Positions 14,649 to 22,442 of a stretch of DNA of 33,302 bases are shown here, piece by piece. The position numbers were made by a program, and so were the translations under genes. The DNA lies in assembly GCF_002250655.1 (NCBI RefSeq), contig NZ_NOZR01000040.1:1-33302 (forward strand). Reading direction: 5' to 3'. Position 1 is the first letter of the stretch; every line of letters begins with the position of its first letter. The stretch is from Mycolicibacterium sphagni (GTDB lineage Bacteria; Actinomycetota; Actinomycetes; Mycobacteriales; Mycobacteriaceae). The notes under the pieces were generated by a model, which saw nothing but the letters and a program-made list of their open reading frames with translations, searched no databases and was not told the DNA's origin.

Positions 14649-15770
14649 TTACTCGGCCTCTTCGCTCGATGGCTTCGCCGCCGGGGCGGCTTCGCGGGTG
14701 ACGCAGGAGGCCGAGACGACCTCGTCGGAGAAGTCCGGCGCCAGCGCGCCGTCGGTGATCAAAAGTTCCAACAGCGACGTCAGGTTCTTCGAGTACAGCT
14801 CGCTGGCATGCTCGGGCATGGTCGCCGGCAGGTTCAGCGGCGAGGCGATCGTCACCCCGTGCTTGACCACAGTGCGGCCCGGTTCGGTCAGCTCGCAGTT
14901 GCCACCGGTCTCACCAGCCAGGTCGACCACCACGCTGCCCGGCTTCATGCCCTCCACCGCGGCGGCGGTCACCAACCGCGGCGCCGGGCGGCCCGGCACC
15001 AGCGCCGTCGTGATCACCACGTCGAAACCACCGATTGCGGCCTCCAGCGTCTTCTGCTGCTGAGCCCGCTCCTCGTCAGTCAGCTCGCGGGCGTAGCCGC
15101 CCTCACCCGCAGCGTCGATACCCAGATCCAGCCATTGGGCGCCCACCGAGCGCACCTGATCGGCGACCTCGGGGCGCACGTCGTAGCCGGTGGTGCGCGC
15201 ACCCAGCCGCTTGGCGGTCGCCAGCGCCTGCAGCCCCGCCACACCGACACCGAGCACCAGCAGACTGGCCGGCTTCACGGTTCCGGCCGCGGTCGTCAGC
15301 ATCGGGAAGAAACGCGTCGACTCGCTGGCGGCGAGCACGACCGCCTTGTAGCCGGCCACGTTGGCCTGTGAGGACAGCGCATCCATCACCTGGGCGCGGG
15401 AGATGCGGGGAATCGCCTCCACCGCGAAGGCCTGCACACCGTGCTGCTTGAGCGCGGCGATCTGGTTGTCGGCGTTGCGCGGGGCCAAGAAGCCGATCAG
15501 CGTCTGACCGGACTTCAGCCGGGCCACCTCGTCGGCGGTGGGCGGCGCGACCTTCACCACCACGTCGGCAGCCCACGCGTCGCCGATCGTCGCACCGGCC
15601 TCGGTGTACAGCTCGTCGGGCAGCAGCGCACGCTCCCCCGCGCCGGCCTGTACCACCACCGCGACCCCGCTGTTGACAAGTGTCGACACCGCTTTGGGCA
15701 CCAGCGCCACTCGCCGCTCGTCGGCACCCGACTCGGCGACGACGCCAACCGTCGTCTTCGTATCAGTCAT
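14649..15770 (-). CDS. pntAa: NAD(P) transhydrogenase alpha subunit, NAD-binding part PntAa
   Basis: Protein of 373 aa (366 in M. tuberculosis from memory), starting MTDTKTTVGVVAESGADERR. It is the soluble domain I that binds NAD(H) and belongs to the alanine dehydrogenase/PNT family. The N-terminal ERRVALVPKAVSTLVNSG motif is typical, and the Rossmann fingerprint VLGVGVAGLQALATAKRLGA lies at about residues 173-192. SSQANVAGYKAV and GSVVVDLAGETGGNCELT are further family signatures. It is the first gene of the pntAa-pntAb-pntB operon. AGGGG lies just upstream of its ATG. Confidence 0.96.
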   Translation of the reverse strand: MTDTKTTVGVVAESGADERRVALVPKAVSTLVNSGVAVVVQAGAGERALLPDELYTEAGATIGDAWAADVVVKVAPPTADEVARLKSGQTLIGFLAPRNADNQIAALKQHGVQAFAVEAIPRISRAQVMDALSSQANVAGYKAVVLAASESTRFFPMLTTAAGTVKPASLLVLGVGVAGLQALATAKRLGARTTGYDVRPEVADQVRSVGAQWLDLGIDAAGEGGYARELTDEERAQQQKTLEAAIGGFDVVITTALVPGRPAPRLVTAAAVEGMKPGSVVVDLAGETGGNCELTEPGRTVVKHGVTIASPLNLPATMPEHASELYSKNLTSLLELLITDGALAPDFSDEVVSASCVTREAAPAAKPSSEEAE

Positions 15771-15887
15771 GACCCCTGCGTCTGCTTCCTAGCGTGGATT
15801 TCGCCGGGGAAGGCCCCTGCGCTCGTGACACCCTAACCACATCGGCCGGGATCTCCCCAAGCCAGAATGGCCCGCATCGATACAGTT

Positions 15888-15901
15888 CCCCCATCTGGGG
15901 G
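15888..15901. terminator. GC hairpin between the two-component genes and pntAa
   Basis: Inverted repeat CCCCC-ATCT-GGGGG in the 146-bp gap between the histidine kinase stop (15917) and the pntAa start (15770). It lies 16 bp after the kinase stop on the minus strand, a suitable place for a U-less mycobacterial terminator, and it could also act at the pnt promoter. The stem is only 5 bp (6 if the loop is 2 nt) and no T-run follows, so the call is weak. Confidence 0.35.
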
Positions 15902-15916
15902 AGGGTTTGAAGACTG

Positions 15917-17128
15917 TCAGTCTCGCTCAGTGGGAATGTCGCCGTCGGGCACGGTCACGATGGCTGTGGTGCCCCCGCCGACCGTGTCGACCAACTGGAC
16001 CGAACCACCCATCGCTTCGACGCCCACCACCAGCGACGACAGCCCGATATGCCCCTCGGCGACCTTGTGGTCCAAGACGGCTGGGTCGAATCCCACCCCG
16101 TTGTCGACCACCCGCAGCACCAGCGCACCGGCCGGGTTGTCGAGCTCGACGCGCAGCCGGGTCGCACGAGAATGCTTGTGCGCGTTGGCCAATAGCTCAC
16201 GCGCCGCTCGGTACAGCAAGGCTTGTGCAGGCGGCTTGCCGACTTCTTCGACCACGCAATCGATGGTGACGTTCCAGCGTCGCTCGTACTGACCGACCAG
16301 CTCACGCAGTGCTGCGCCGAGCCCCACCTGGGCCAGCACCTGCGGGTGCAGCGTGGACACCGCGCTTCGCAACATGTTGATCGCGTCCTGCAGCGCGGAG
16401 TCGATCCGCTCGAAACCGGACTCGGTTGGCTGTTCACGCAGGTCTTCCAGGTCCAGGCGGGCAGCCAGCAGATTCTGCAGCGGCCCGTCGTGCAACTGTT
16501 CGGAAAGCTGCCGGTTATTGCGTTCGTCGGCCTGCATGGACTCCGAGACCAGCCTGCGCCGCACCTCGAGAAGGTGCCCCACCCGGGCCCGGCGGCGGGC
16601 CAGCACCAGGCAGAGCGCGGTGGTGGCCAGCGCCAGCCACACCAGACAGCCGACCTGGACGTACACGATGTTGGGCAGGCCCATCGTGTCGTCGTGTTTG
16701 GAATAGAAGATCCAGGCCCCCAGGTACCCGATCGCGGTGGTGGCGCCGATCAGGGCGGTGATCTCGGGCCGGTCCAGGAAGGCGACGGTGATCGGGATCA
16801 GGAAGAAGATCGGCAACAGCCACGACGTCGCCCCGCCGGAGGCGACGCACATCGCTAGCACCGCGACCATGTCGATAGCTGTTGAGGCCCAGCCGAACCA
16901 CCACCGAAGCGGCCGCCGCAATACGACCGTCAACCACACCGAGGCGGTGACCGTGTAGATGATCAGCACCGACCAGTACACCGCCGGCAGCCAGTGGTCG
17001 ACGCCCTCGATCCAGACCAGCAGCGCGATCAGAACGATCAGTGGCAGGCGCAGCACGGCCGCGACCCGCACCGGCTCGGTGCCCAGATAATCGGCGGCGC
17101 GAGCCAGCGGGGCCGGCAGATTACTCAA
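15917..17128 (-). CDS. NarL-type sensor histidine kinase (HisKA_3)
   Basis: Protein of 403 aa from a TTG start at 17128 that overlaps the response regulator gene by 8 bp. About five or six membrane helices fill residues 23-178 and serve as the sensor; there is no large external loop. A helical dimerisation domain follows with the phosphoacceptor His213 in EQLHDGPLQNLLAARLDL. The HATPase_c domain (about 300-395) has the N box ELLANAHKHS (Asn315) and the G1 box VDNGVGFDP (Asp342). It should phosphorylate the adjacent regulator. The signal is unknown; membrane-embedded sensors of this class often detect membrane or cell-wall states. I recall no counterpart at this place in M. tuberculosis. Confidence 0.9.
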   Translation of the reverse strand: MSNLPAPLARAADYLGTEPVRVAAVLRLPLIVLIALLVWIEGVDHWLPAVYWSVLIIYTVTASVWLTVVLRRPLRWWFGWASTAIDMVAVLAMCVASGGATSWLLPIFFLIPITVAFLDRPEITALIGATTAIGYLGAWIFYSKHDDTMGLPNIVYVQVGCLVWLALATTALCLVLARRRARVGHLLEVRRRLVSESMQADERNNRQLSEQLHDGPLQNLLAARLDLEDLREQPTESGFERIDSALQDAINMLRSAVSTLHPQVLAQVGLGAALRELVGQYERRWNVTIDCVVEEVGKPPAQALLYRAARELLANAHKHSRATRLRVELDNPAGALVLRVVDNGVGFDPAVLDHKVAEGHIGLSSLVVGVEAMGGSVQLVDTVGGGTTAIVTVPDGDIPTERD

Positions 17129-17765
17129 GCAGCCCCCGCCGCATAGCCTCGGCGACGGCCGCGGCCCGATCGCCGACGCCCAGCTTCTCGTAGAGCCGCT
17201 GCACGTGGGTCTTGACGGTCGACGGCGCCAGGAACAATGCCTCGGCGATCGCCGGGATGGTGCGTCCCAGCGCGATCATGTTCAGCACCTCGCGCTCGCG
17301 CGAGCTCAGCGACGGGCCGGAAGGCTCGGCGCGGCGGCGGATTTCGACGGCGAGCCCCGACGCCAGCCGAGGCGAGAGAACGTCGCGGCCCTTGGCGCAA
17401 TCCAGCACCGCATTGACGATCTCGGATCGGGTGGAGTCCTTGGGCAGGTAGCCGGCCGCACCTTGTTGCAGCGCGTGGTACACGATTTCGGCGTCGTCGT
17501 GCGCGGAGACCAGCAGCACTCGTGTCGACAGCTCGTCGCGAAGCACGGCGGCGGCCACCTCGCCGCCGTTCATTCCCGGCATCCGGTAGTCCAGTAGCGC
17601 GACGTCCGGGCTGTGCTCCTTGATCAAGGCCAGTGCCGACGTGCCGTCCTCGGCTTCGGCGACCACGTCCACCTCACCGCTGCCGGACAGCGCCCTTACC
17701 AGACCGTCGCGGAACAGGGGGTGGTCGTCGCCGACGACGACGCGCACCTTTCGGTTATCGGGCAT
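17121..17765 (-). CDS. NarL/LuxR-family response regulator
   Basis: Protein of 214 aa with an N-terminal receiver domain: the acidic pair Asp13-Asp14, phosphoacceptor Asp59 in LLDYRMPGMNG, Ser/Ala switch region LLVSAHDD and Lys in GYLPKDSTRSE. A LuxR-type HTH follows at about residues 150-210 (LSSREREVLNMIALGRTIPA, then LFLAPSTVKTHVQRLYEKLG). All catalytic residues are present. It precedes and overlaps its kinase gene, so the pair is coupled. The gene is divergent from a 58-residue exported peptide, with a 148-bp shared promoter region containing an inverted repeat GCCGA-AAGTTA-TCGGC at 17877-17892 that is a candidate regulator site. Confidence 0.93.
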   Translation of the reverse strand: MPDNRKVRVVVGDDHPLFRDGLVRALSGSGEVDVVAEAEDGTSALALIKEHSPDVALLDYRMPGMNGGEVAAAVLRDELSTRVLLVSAHDDAEIVYHALQQGAAGYLPKDSTRSEIVNAVLDCAKGRDVLSPRLASGLAVEIRRRAEPSGPSLSSREREVLNMIALGRTIPAIAEALFLAPSTVKTHVQRLYEKLGVGDRAAAVAEAMRRGLLE

Positions 17766-17913
17766 GCCAGGAGCTTTCCACAGGGCTCCGCCAATCGGGG
17801 GACAAACACTTCATCCCTACCAGGGCCCTATCAGCGGACAGACAGGCGTACGCGGCGGGGCAATAGTCATGGCATAGCCGAAAGTTATCGGCCCCAGAGC
17901 AAGGGAGACGGAC

Positions 17914-18090
17914 ATGGACCGCACATTCACTCGCCGCTTCACCACCGCGCTGGCGGGCCCCACCCTCGCAGTGGGCGTCCTGGCCGGCACTCTCGTCGTC
18001 GCCACCCCCGCGGCCGCCGACACCATGGGCCTGAGCGCGACGGCACCGGGGTCCGCCGCACCGGCCGCGCTGATCCCCATCAGCCTCTGA
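17914..18090 (+). CDS. Small exported peptide, 58 aa with signal sequence
   Basis: ATG at 17914 with GGGAG at 17903-17907, ending in TGA at 18088-18090. The N-terminus MDRTFTRRFTTALAG is basic, followed by a hydrophobic core LAVGVLAGTLVV and an AxA-type cleavage site in TPAAAD, so signal peptidase I would release a peptide of about 23 residues (DTMGLSATAPGSAAPAALIP and ISL). The twin Arg before the core means Tat export cannot be excluded. Codon use is strongly GC-ending. It has no cysteine and no known domain. It is divergent from the response regulator gene and ends well before a strong terminator hairpin. Function unknown. Confidence 0.72.
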   Translation: MDRTFTRRFTTALAGPTLAVGVLAGTLVVATPAAADTMGLSATAPGSAAPAALIPISL

Positions 18091-18145
18091 ACCGCGTCGT
18101 AAGACGTCTCGCCGCAATCCAACACTCCGACCCGAGGAGAGCCAC

Positions 18146-18199
18146 ATGAACAATGCCCGCCGCCCGTTCCCGGGAGTTCGGAGGTCTATCGATCGATAA
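18146..18199 (+). CDS. Possible 17-codon ORF downstream of the exported peptide
   Basis: ATG at 18146 is preceded by GAGGAG with a spacing of about 7 bases and runs to a TAA at 18197-18199. The product MNNARRPFPGVRRSIDR is strongly basic with no hydrophobic segment. The only support is the good Shine-Dalgarno and its place between the exported-peptide gene and the terminator hairpin. It may be a real tiny gene, a remnant, or chance. Confidence 0.3.
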   Translation: MNNARRPFPGVRRSIDR

Positions 18200-18219
18200 C
18201 CCAGATTCTCCACATGCTT

Positions 18220-18256
18220 ACGAGGCCCTCCCTCTGGTCATAAGGGAGGGCCTCGT
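18220..18256 (+). terminator. Strong 14-bp stem terminator hairpin
   Basis: Perfect inverted repeat ACGAGGCCCTCCCT (18220-18233) and AGGGAGGGCCTCGT (18243-18256) with a 9-base loop. It lies between the small peptide genes and fadE2. No T-run follows, as is common for mycobacterial intrinsic terminators. It would end the 17914-18199 transcript and insulate fadE2. Confidence 0.8.
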
Positions 18257-18288
18257 CGTGGCGTAGACACGTGTCATATCGTGACGGC

Positions 18289-19518
18289 ATGGATTTCGCC
18301 ATGTCTGCCAAGGGCGCTGACTACCACAAGCGCCTCACCGAGTTCATGGTCGAGCACGTCTTCCCGGCCGAGGAGTCCTACGACGAGTACCGGGCCGCCG
18401 CCGGCCCGAACGACTTCACCGTGCCCCCGGTGGTCGAGGAATTGAAGGTGCTGGCCCGCGGCCAGGGCCTGTGGAACCTGTTCTTGCCGTCCGAGTCGGG
18501 GCTGACCAATCTCGAGTACGCACCGCTGGCGGAGCTGACCGGGTGGAGCACCGAGATCGCGCCGGAGGCCATCAACTGTGCGGCACCGGACACCGGCAAC
18601 ATGGAGACCCTGCACCTGTTCGCCACCGAGCAGCAGCGCAAGCAATGGCTCGAGCCGCTGCTGGCCGGCGAGATCCGCAGCGCGTTCTCGATGACCGAGC
18701 CCGCGGTGGCCTCCAGCGACGCCCGCAACATTCAGACCGCGATCGTTCGCGACGGTGACGACTACATCATCAACGGCCGCAAGTGGTGGACCTCGGGCGC
18801 CAACGATCCGCGCTGCAAGATCCTGATTGTCATGGGCCGCACCAACGCTGACGCCGCGTCCCATCAGCAGCAGTCGATGATCCTGGTACCCGTCGATACG
18901 CCCGGTGTCAACATTGTCCGGTCCACGTCGGTGTTCGGCTGGCAGGACCAGCACGGCCACGCCGAAGTGATCTACGACAACGTACGGGTGCCGGCCTCCA
19001 ACCTGCTCGCCGAAGAAGGCATGGGCTTCGCCATCGCCCAGGCCCGGCTGGGGCCGGGACGCATTCACCACTGCATGCGGGCGATCGGGGTGGCCGAGCG
19101 GGCGCTGGCGTTGATGACCGAACGCGCCCGCACCCGTATCGCATTCGGCAAGCCACTTGCCGAGCAGGGCGTGGTTCAGCAGCAAATTGCTTTGTCCCGC
19201 AACGAGATCGACCAGGCTCGGCTGCTGTGCGAGAAGGCCGCATGGACCATCGACCAGCACGGCAACAAGGAGGCCCGCAATCTAGTCGCCCAGATCAAGG
19301 CCGTCGCACCGCAGATGTCGTGCAACGTCATCGACCGCGCCATCCAGGTGCACGGCGGCGGCGGGGTCAGTGATGACTTCCCGCTGGCGCGGATGTACGG
19401 CTGGCAGCGGGCCATGCGCATCTTCGACGGGCCCGACGAGGTTCACATGCGCAGCATCGCCCGCGCCGAAATCGGCCGGGAACAAAACGCGCTCGCGGCG
19501 GCGGTGACCCGCGCGTGA
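18289..19518 (+). CDS. fadE2: FadE2, acyl-CoA dehydrogenase (ACAD10/11-like)
   Basis: Protein of 409 aa from ATG 18289 (MDFAMSAKGADYHKRL). A GTG at 18271 (415 aa) or the ATG at 18301 (405 aa) are alternatives, and no clear Shine-Dalgarno decides. It has the three-domain acyl-CoA dehydrogenase fold: the FAD-contacting AFSMTEPAVASSDARNIQT and INGRKWWTSGANDPRCK segments in the middle domain, the LGPGRIHHCMRAIGVAERAL helix, IQVHGGGGVSDDFPLARMYG, and a C-terminal RIFDGPDEVHMRSIARAEIG. That last motif marks the ACAD10/11 branch, whose substrates may be branched or hydroxylated acyl-CoAs. It overlaps ptpB by 4 bp (GTGA); M. tuberculosis has the same fadE2-ptpB pair. Confidence 0.92.
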   Translation: MDFAMSAKGADYHKRLTEFMVEHVFPAEESYDEYRAAAGPNDFTVPPVVEELKVLARGQGLWNLFLPSESGLTNLEYAPLAELTGWSTEIAPEAINCAAPDTGNMETLHLFATEQQRKQWLEPLLAGEIRSAFSMTEPAVASSDARNIQTAIVRDGDDYIINGRKWWTSGANDPRCKILIVMGRTNADAASHQQQSMILVPVDTPGVNIVRSTSVFGWQDQHGHAEVIYDNVRVPASNLLAEEGMGFAIAQARLGPGRIHHCMRAIGVAERALALMTERARTRIAFGKPLAEQGVVQQQIALSRNEIDQARLLCEKAAWTIDQHGNKEARNLVAQIKAVAPQMSCNVIDRAIQVHGGGGVSDDFPLARMYGWQRAMRIFDGPDEVHMRSIARAEIGREQNALAAAVTRA

Positions 19519-20309
19519 ACAACGGAAAACTCTCGGGCGCATGGAATTTCCGCGATATCGCCGCGACCACCGGAGTGCGACCCGGCCGGTTCTTCAGGTC
19601 CAGTGAGCTCAGCCGTCTCGATGATGCGGGCCGCGAGTTCTTCAGCGGGCTCGGCATCACCGACGTCGCCGATCTGCGCTCGCCGCAGGAAGTGGAACGC
19701 CGCGGGGCCGGTGCGGTGCCGGACGGGGTCGCCATCCACCTGCTGCCGTTCCCGGACCTGTCCAACACCACGGCCGAGGCACCGCACGAGACCAGCTGGC
19801 AGAAGATGATGACAGAGCAGCCCGCCGACGACGACGTCGAGGCCGCGGCGGAGCGGTTCATGACCGAGGAGTACCAGAAGTTCCCCGTCCTCGGTGGCGC
19901 GCAACGTGCTGTGCGGCAAGTGTTTTCACTAGTCGGCGCGGGACGCCCGGTCATCACTCACTGCTTCGCAGGTAAGGATCGCACCGGCTTCACCGTGGCG
20001 GTGGTGCTCGAGGCGATCGGGGTGCCCCAGGAGGCCATCCTGACCGACTTCCTGCGCAGTAACGACGCGGTCTCCGCGTTGCGCGAACGCATCATGGAGT
20101 CGATCGTCGACCGGGCGGGCGAGACCCCGGAGATCGCTACCTTCGCCCAGGCGCGCCTGACCGACGGAGTGCTCGGCGTGCGTGAGGAGTACCTGGCGAC
20201 GGCGCGGCGGACGATCGACGAGAACTACGGCAATTTGGAAGGCTTCCTGCAGGTCGCCGGGGTCACCGCCGAGGACATCACGCGGACTCGCACCGCACTA
20301 CTGGGTTAG
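19515..20309 (+). CDS. ptpB: PtpB, MptpB-like protein tyrosine/dual-specificity phosphatase
   Basis: Protein of 264 aa from a GTG at 19515 overlapping the fadE2 stop. The P-loop HCFAGKDRTG (Cys150, Arg156) has the Lys-Asp pair typical of MptpB and its lipid/phosphoinositide-active relatives. Flanking segments GAWNFRDIA, FFRSSELSRLDDAGR, VADLRSPQEV and VLGVREEYLATARRTIDENY match MptpB from memory (276 aa there). In M. tuberculosis it is a secreted virulence factor without a classical signal peptide; none is visible here either. In a saprophyte its role is likely internal or cell-envelope signalling. The gene is convergent with the DUF456 gene and overlaps it by 12 bp at the 3' ends. Confidence 0.93.
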   Translation: MNNGKLSGAWNFRDIAATTGVRPGRFFRSSELSRLDDAGREFFSGLGITDVADLRSPQEVERRGAGAVPDGVAIHLLPFPDLSNTTAEAPHETSWQKMMTEQPADDDVEAAAERFMTEEYQKFPVLGGAQRAVRQVFSLVGAGRPVITHCFAGKDRTGFTVAVVLEAIGVPQEAILTDFLRSNDAVSALRERIMESIVDRAGETPEIATFAQARLTDGVLGVREEYLATARRTIDENYGNLEGFLQVAGVTAEDITRTRTALLG

Positions 20310-20783
20310 CACCACGCCGGCCACCCACACTGCGGTGGCCACCAGCCCGCCCGTGAGCTCGACACCTACCGACAGCACGGCGGCCTTCAACGCGTGCACC
20401 GTGGCCGCCCACGCGCGCCGCTGATCGCGGCGCGCAGCCAGCTCGGCGAGGTACACGCCGAGCACGAATCCCACGAGCAGACCGACTACCGGGATCACGA
20501 AGAAGCCGATCACACCGAGCACCGCGCCCGCGGCGAGCGACCACCTGCCCACCTCGGCGGCGCGCATCCGCCGGGCCGGCCAAAGATACTTGATCAGCAG
20601 GCTCGCCCCGAGCACGGCGGTGACCACCCCGAGCACCGCCCAGGCCACCAGGGTGTGTTCGACGGAGGCCCACACCGCGATGGCCGCGTAGACCAGCAGG
20701 GTGCCCGGTAGCAGCGGCACGATGATGCCGACCAGTCCGATCGCGATGGCCAGCCCGACGAGGACGATGCCGGCGATGCTCAC
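20298..20783 (-). CDS. DUF456 family integral membrane protein
   Basis: Protein of 161 aa from a GTG at 20783 (MSIAGIVLVGLAIAIGLVG). Four or five hydrophobic segments with Gly-rich turns, including GLVGIIVPLLPGTLLVYAAI near the N-terminus and GAVLGVIGFFVIPVVGLLVG in the middle, are the pattern of DUF456 proteins. The cytoplasmic loop AELAARRDQRRAWAATVHAL is basic. Function is unknown for the family. It starts 9 bp after the HAD gene stop and is the last gene of a minus-strand cluster. Its end overlaps ptpB, so the two transcripts are convergent. Confidence 0.8.
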   Translation of the reverse strand: MSIAGIVLVGLAIAIGLVGIIVPLLPGTLLVYAAIAVWASVEHTLVAWAVLGVVTAVLGASLLIKYLWPARRMRAAEVGRWSLAAGAVLGVIGFFVIPVVGLLVGFVLGVYLAELAARRDQRRAWAATVHALKAAVLSVGVELTGGLVATAVWVAGVVLTQ

Positions 20784-20792
20784 CTGTCGAAT

Positions 20793-21485
20793 CTAGAGCT
20801 TGTCAGCGAGGTCCACGAGGTCGGTTGCCGTGACGTCGAATTCGTCGGGCTCGATCGCCGTTCGCTTACGCCCGGGTCCGTACTCCATCGGCCGCTCGAC
20901 GTGCGCGGTCCGTAGCCCGGCGTCGCGGGCGGCCCTCAGATCACTGGGATGCGCCGCGACCAACATGAGCTCGTCGGGCGCCACGTCCAGGATCTTCGCG
21001 CAGCCCAGGTAGACCTCCCGGTCGGGTTTGTAGTGGCCGAAGATCTCGGCCGACAGCACGCAGTCCCAGGGCAGACCCGCTCGCTTGGCCATGTCGATCA
21101 AAAGCGACATGTTGCCGTTCGACAGCGTGGTGATGGTGAAGCGCTCCCTGAGCCGGTACAGCCCTGCGACGCTGTCGGGCCAGGGGTCCAGCCGATGCCA
21201 CGCACGGTTCAGGTGATCGATGTCGCCCTCCGCGGCCTCGATGGCGGCATCGCGGAGCAACTCGCCGAGGATCCTGCGGTGCAGATCATCCAGCCGCGTC
21301 CAAGGCAGCTCGCCGCGGCGAACCAGATCCATCGCCGGAACGTAGCCGGCCCGCCAGTCATCGGCGAACTTCGGCCAATCCCGTTGTACGCCTTGCCTGT
21401 TCCCGAATTCCTGGAGTTCGGCGATGAGGCTCGCGCGCCAGTCGACGACGGTGCCGAACACGTCGAAGGCCAGCGCGCGAACCAT
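20793..21485 (-). CDS. HAD-superfamily, haloacid dehalogenase type II-like hydrolase
   Basis: Protein of 230 aa from the ATG at 21485, which has GGAGG four bases upstream; the adjacent GTG at 21488 is too close to that site. Motif I LAFDVFGTVVDWR supplies the Asp8 nucleophile, motif II TTLSNGNMSLL the Ser/Asn, motif III GHYKPDREVY the Lys, and VAAHPSDLRAARDAGLRTAH the last acidic/His region. VFGT in place of the usual phosphatase DGT pattern, and SNGN, are typical of L-2-haloacid dehalogenases. The natural substrate need not be halogenated. It lies 18 bp after the SDR gene, with which it forms an operon. Confidence 0.87.
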   Translation of the reverse strand: MVRALAFDVFGTVVDWRASLIAELQEFGNRQGVQRDWPKFADDWRAGYVPAMDLVRRGELPWTRLDDLHRRILGELLRDAAIEAAEGDIDHLNRAWHRLDPWPDSVAGLYRLRERFTITTLSNGNMSLLIDMAKRAGLPWDCVLSAEIFGHYKPDREVYLGCAKILDVAPDELMLVAAHPSDLRAARDAGLRTAHVERPMEYGPGRKRTAIEPDEFDVTATDLVDLADKL

Positions 21486-21503
21486 CACGCCTCCAGCACG
21501 GGA

Positions 21504-22367
21504 TCAGCCGAGCTTGAACGTGGCGTGCTCAGCGGCCGACAGGTCATCGATCACCGACCACTGCGAGGCGATGTCATCGACGGTCGGCACATGATCGAAG
21601 GTGACGCCTTCGTTCTGGAACAGCGCCGCGCGCTGCACCTTGCCACCACCGACGATGAACACCGACGCCGAGTCCGGCACCTCTTCGGTGCACAGGTAGC
21701 CGACGACCGGCGCGACGTACTCCGGGGTGAGCTTCTTGAGTACCTCCGGCGGCAGGATGTCCTCGGTCATGCGGGTGGCGGCGATCGGCGCGACGGCGTT
21801 GGCCTTGATGTTGTACTTGGCGCCTTCCTGGGCCAGGGAGTTGATCAGACCGACCAGTCCGAGCTTGGCGGCGCTGTAGTTGGCCTGGCCGAAGTTGCCG
21901 AACAGGCCGCTGGTGGAGGTGGCCACGACGATGCGGCCGTAGCTCTGCTCACGGAAGTGCGGCCAGGCGGCGCGGATGACGTTGTAGCCGCCGTAGAGAT
22001 GGACCTTGAGCACGGAGTCCCAGTTCTCGAACGGCATTTTGTGGAAGGTGCCGTCCCGCAGGATGCCCGCGTTGCTCACGATGCCGTCGATCTTGCCGAA
22101 CTCGTCGAGCGCGGTCTTGACGATGTTCTCGGCACCTTCGGATTCGGCGACGGAATCGTAGTTGGCCACGGCGCGGCCGCCGGCGTCCTTGATCTCCTGG
22201 ACCACCTGGTCGGCCATGTTATGACCCGCGCCGGTGCCGTCCCGCGCACCGCCGAGGTCGTTGACCACCACGCTGGCGCCTTCGCGGGCCAGGGTCAGGG
22301 CGTATTCACGGCCCAAACCACCGCCGGCTCCCGTGACGACGACGACTCGATCCACAACTCCGGGCAT
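21504..22367 (-). CDS. Short-chain dehydrogenase, Rv0148-like (MFE-2/17beta-HSD4 type)
   Basis: Protein of 287 aa starting MPGVVDRVVVVTGAGGGLGR, with AAAGGAATCTC upstream of its ATG. It has the Rossmann TGAGGGLG motif, the adenine-side NDLGGARDGTG insertion typical of peroxisomal multifunctional enzyme-type 3-hydroxyacyl-CoA dehydrogenases, NAG at about residue 100, the catalytic Ser in VATSTSGLFGNFGQ and YSAAK. From memory it is close to Rv0148. It should oxidise or reduce 3-hydroxyacyl-CoAs in lipid or sterol side-chain beta-oxidation with NAD(H); the exact substrate is uncertain. It is the head of the SDR-HAD-DUF456 group and lies 75 bp after the methyltransferase gene. Confidence 0.9.
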   Translation of the reverse strand: MPGVVDRVVVVTGAGGGLGREYALTLAREGASVVVNDLGGARDGTGAGHNMADQVVQEIKDAGGRAVANYDSVAESEGAENIVKTALDEFGKIDGIVSNAGILRDGTFHKMPFENWDSVLKVHLYGGYNVIRAAWPHFREQSYGRIVVATSTSGLFGNFGQANYSAAKLGLVGLINSLAQEGAKYNIKANAVAPIAATRMTEDILPPEVLKKLTPEYVAPVVGYLCTEEVPDSASVFIVGGGKVQRAALFQNEGVTFDHVPTVDDIASQWSVIDDLSAAEHATFKLG

Positions 22368-22442
22368 GAGATTCCTTTCAGCGACGACGGAACGTACTCC
22401 CTGTATACGTGGGCCGTCGGAGCTGCAGGCAGCCGGGTGGCG

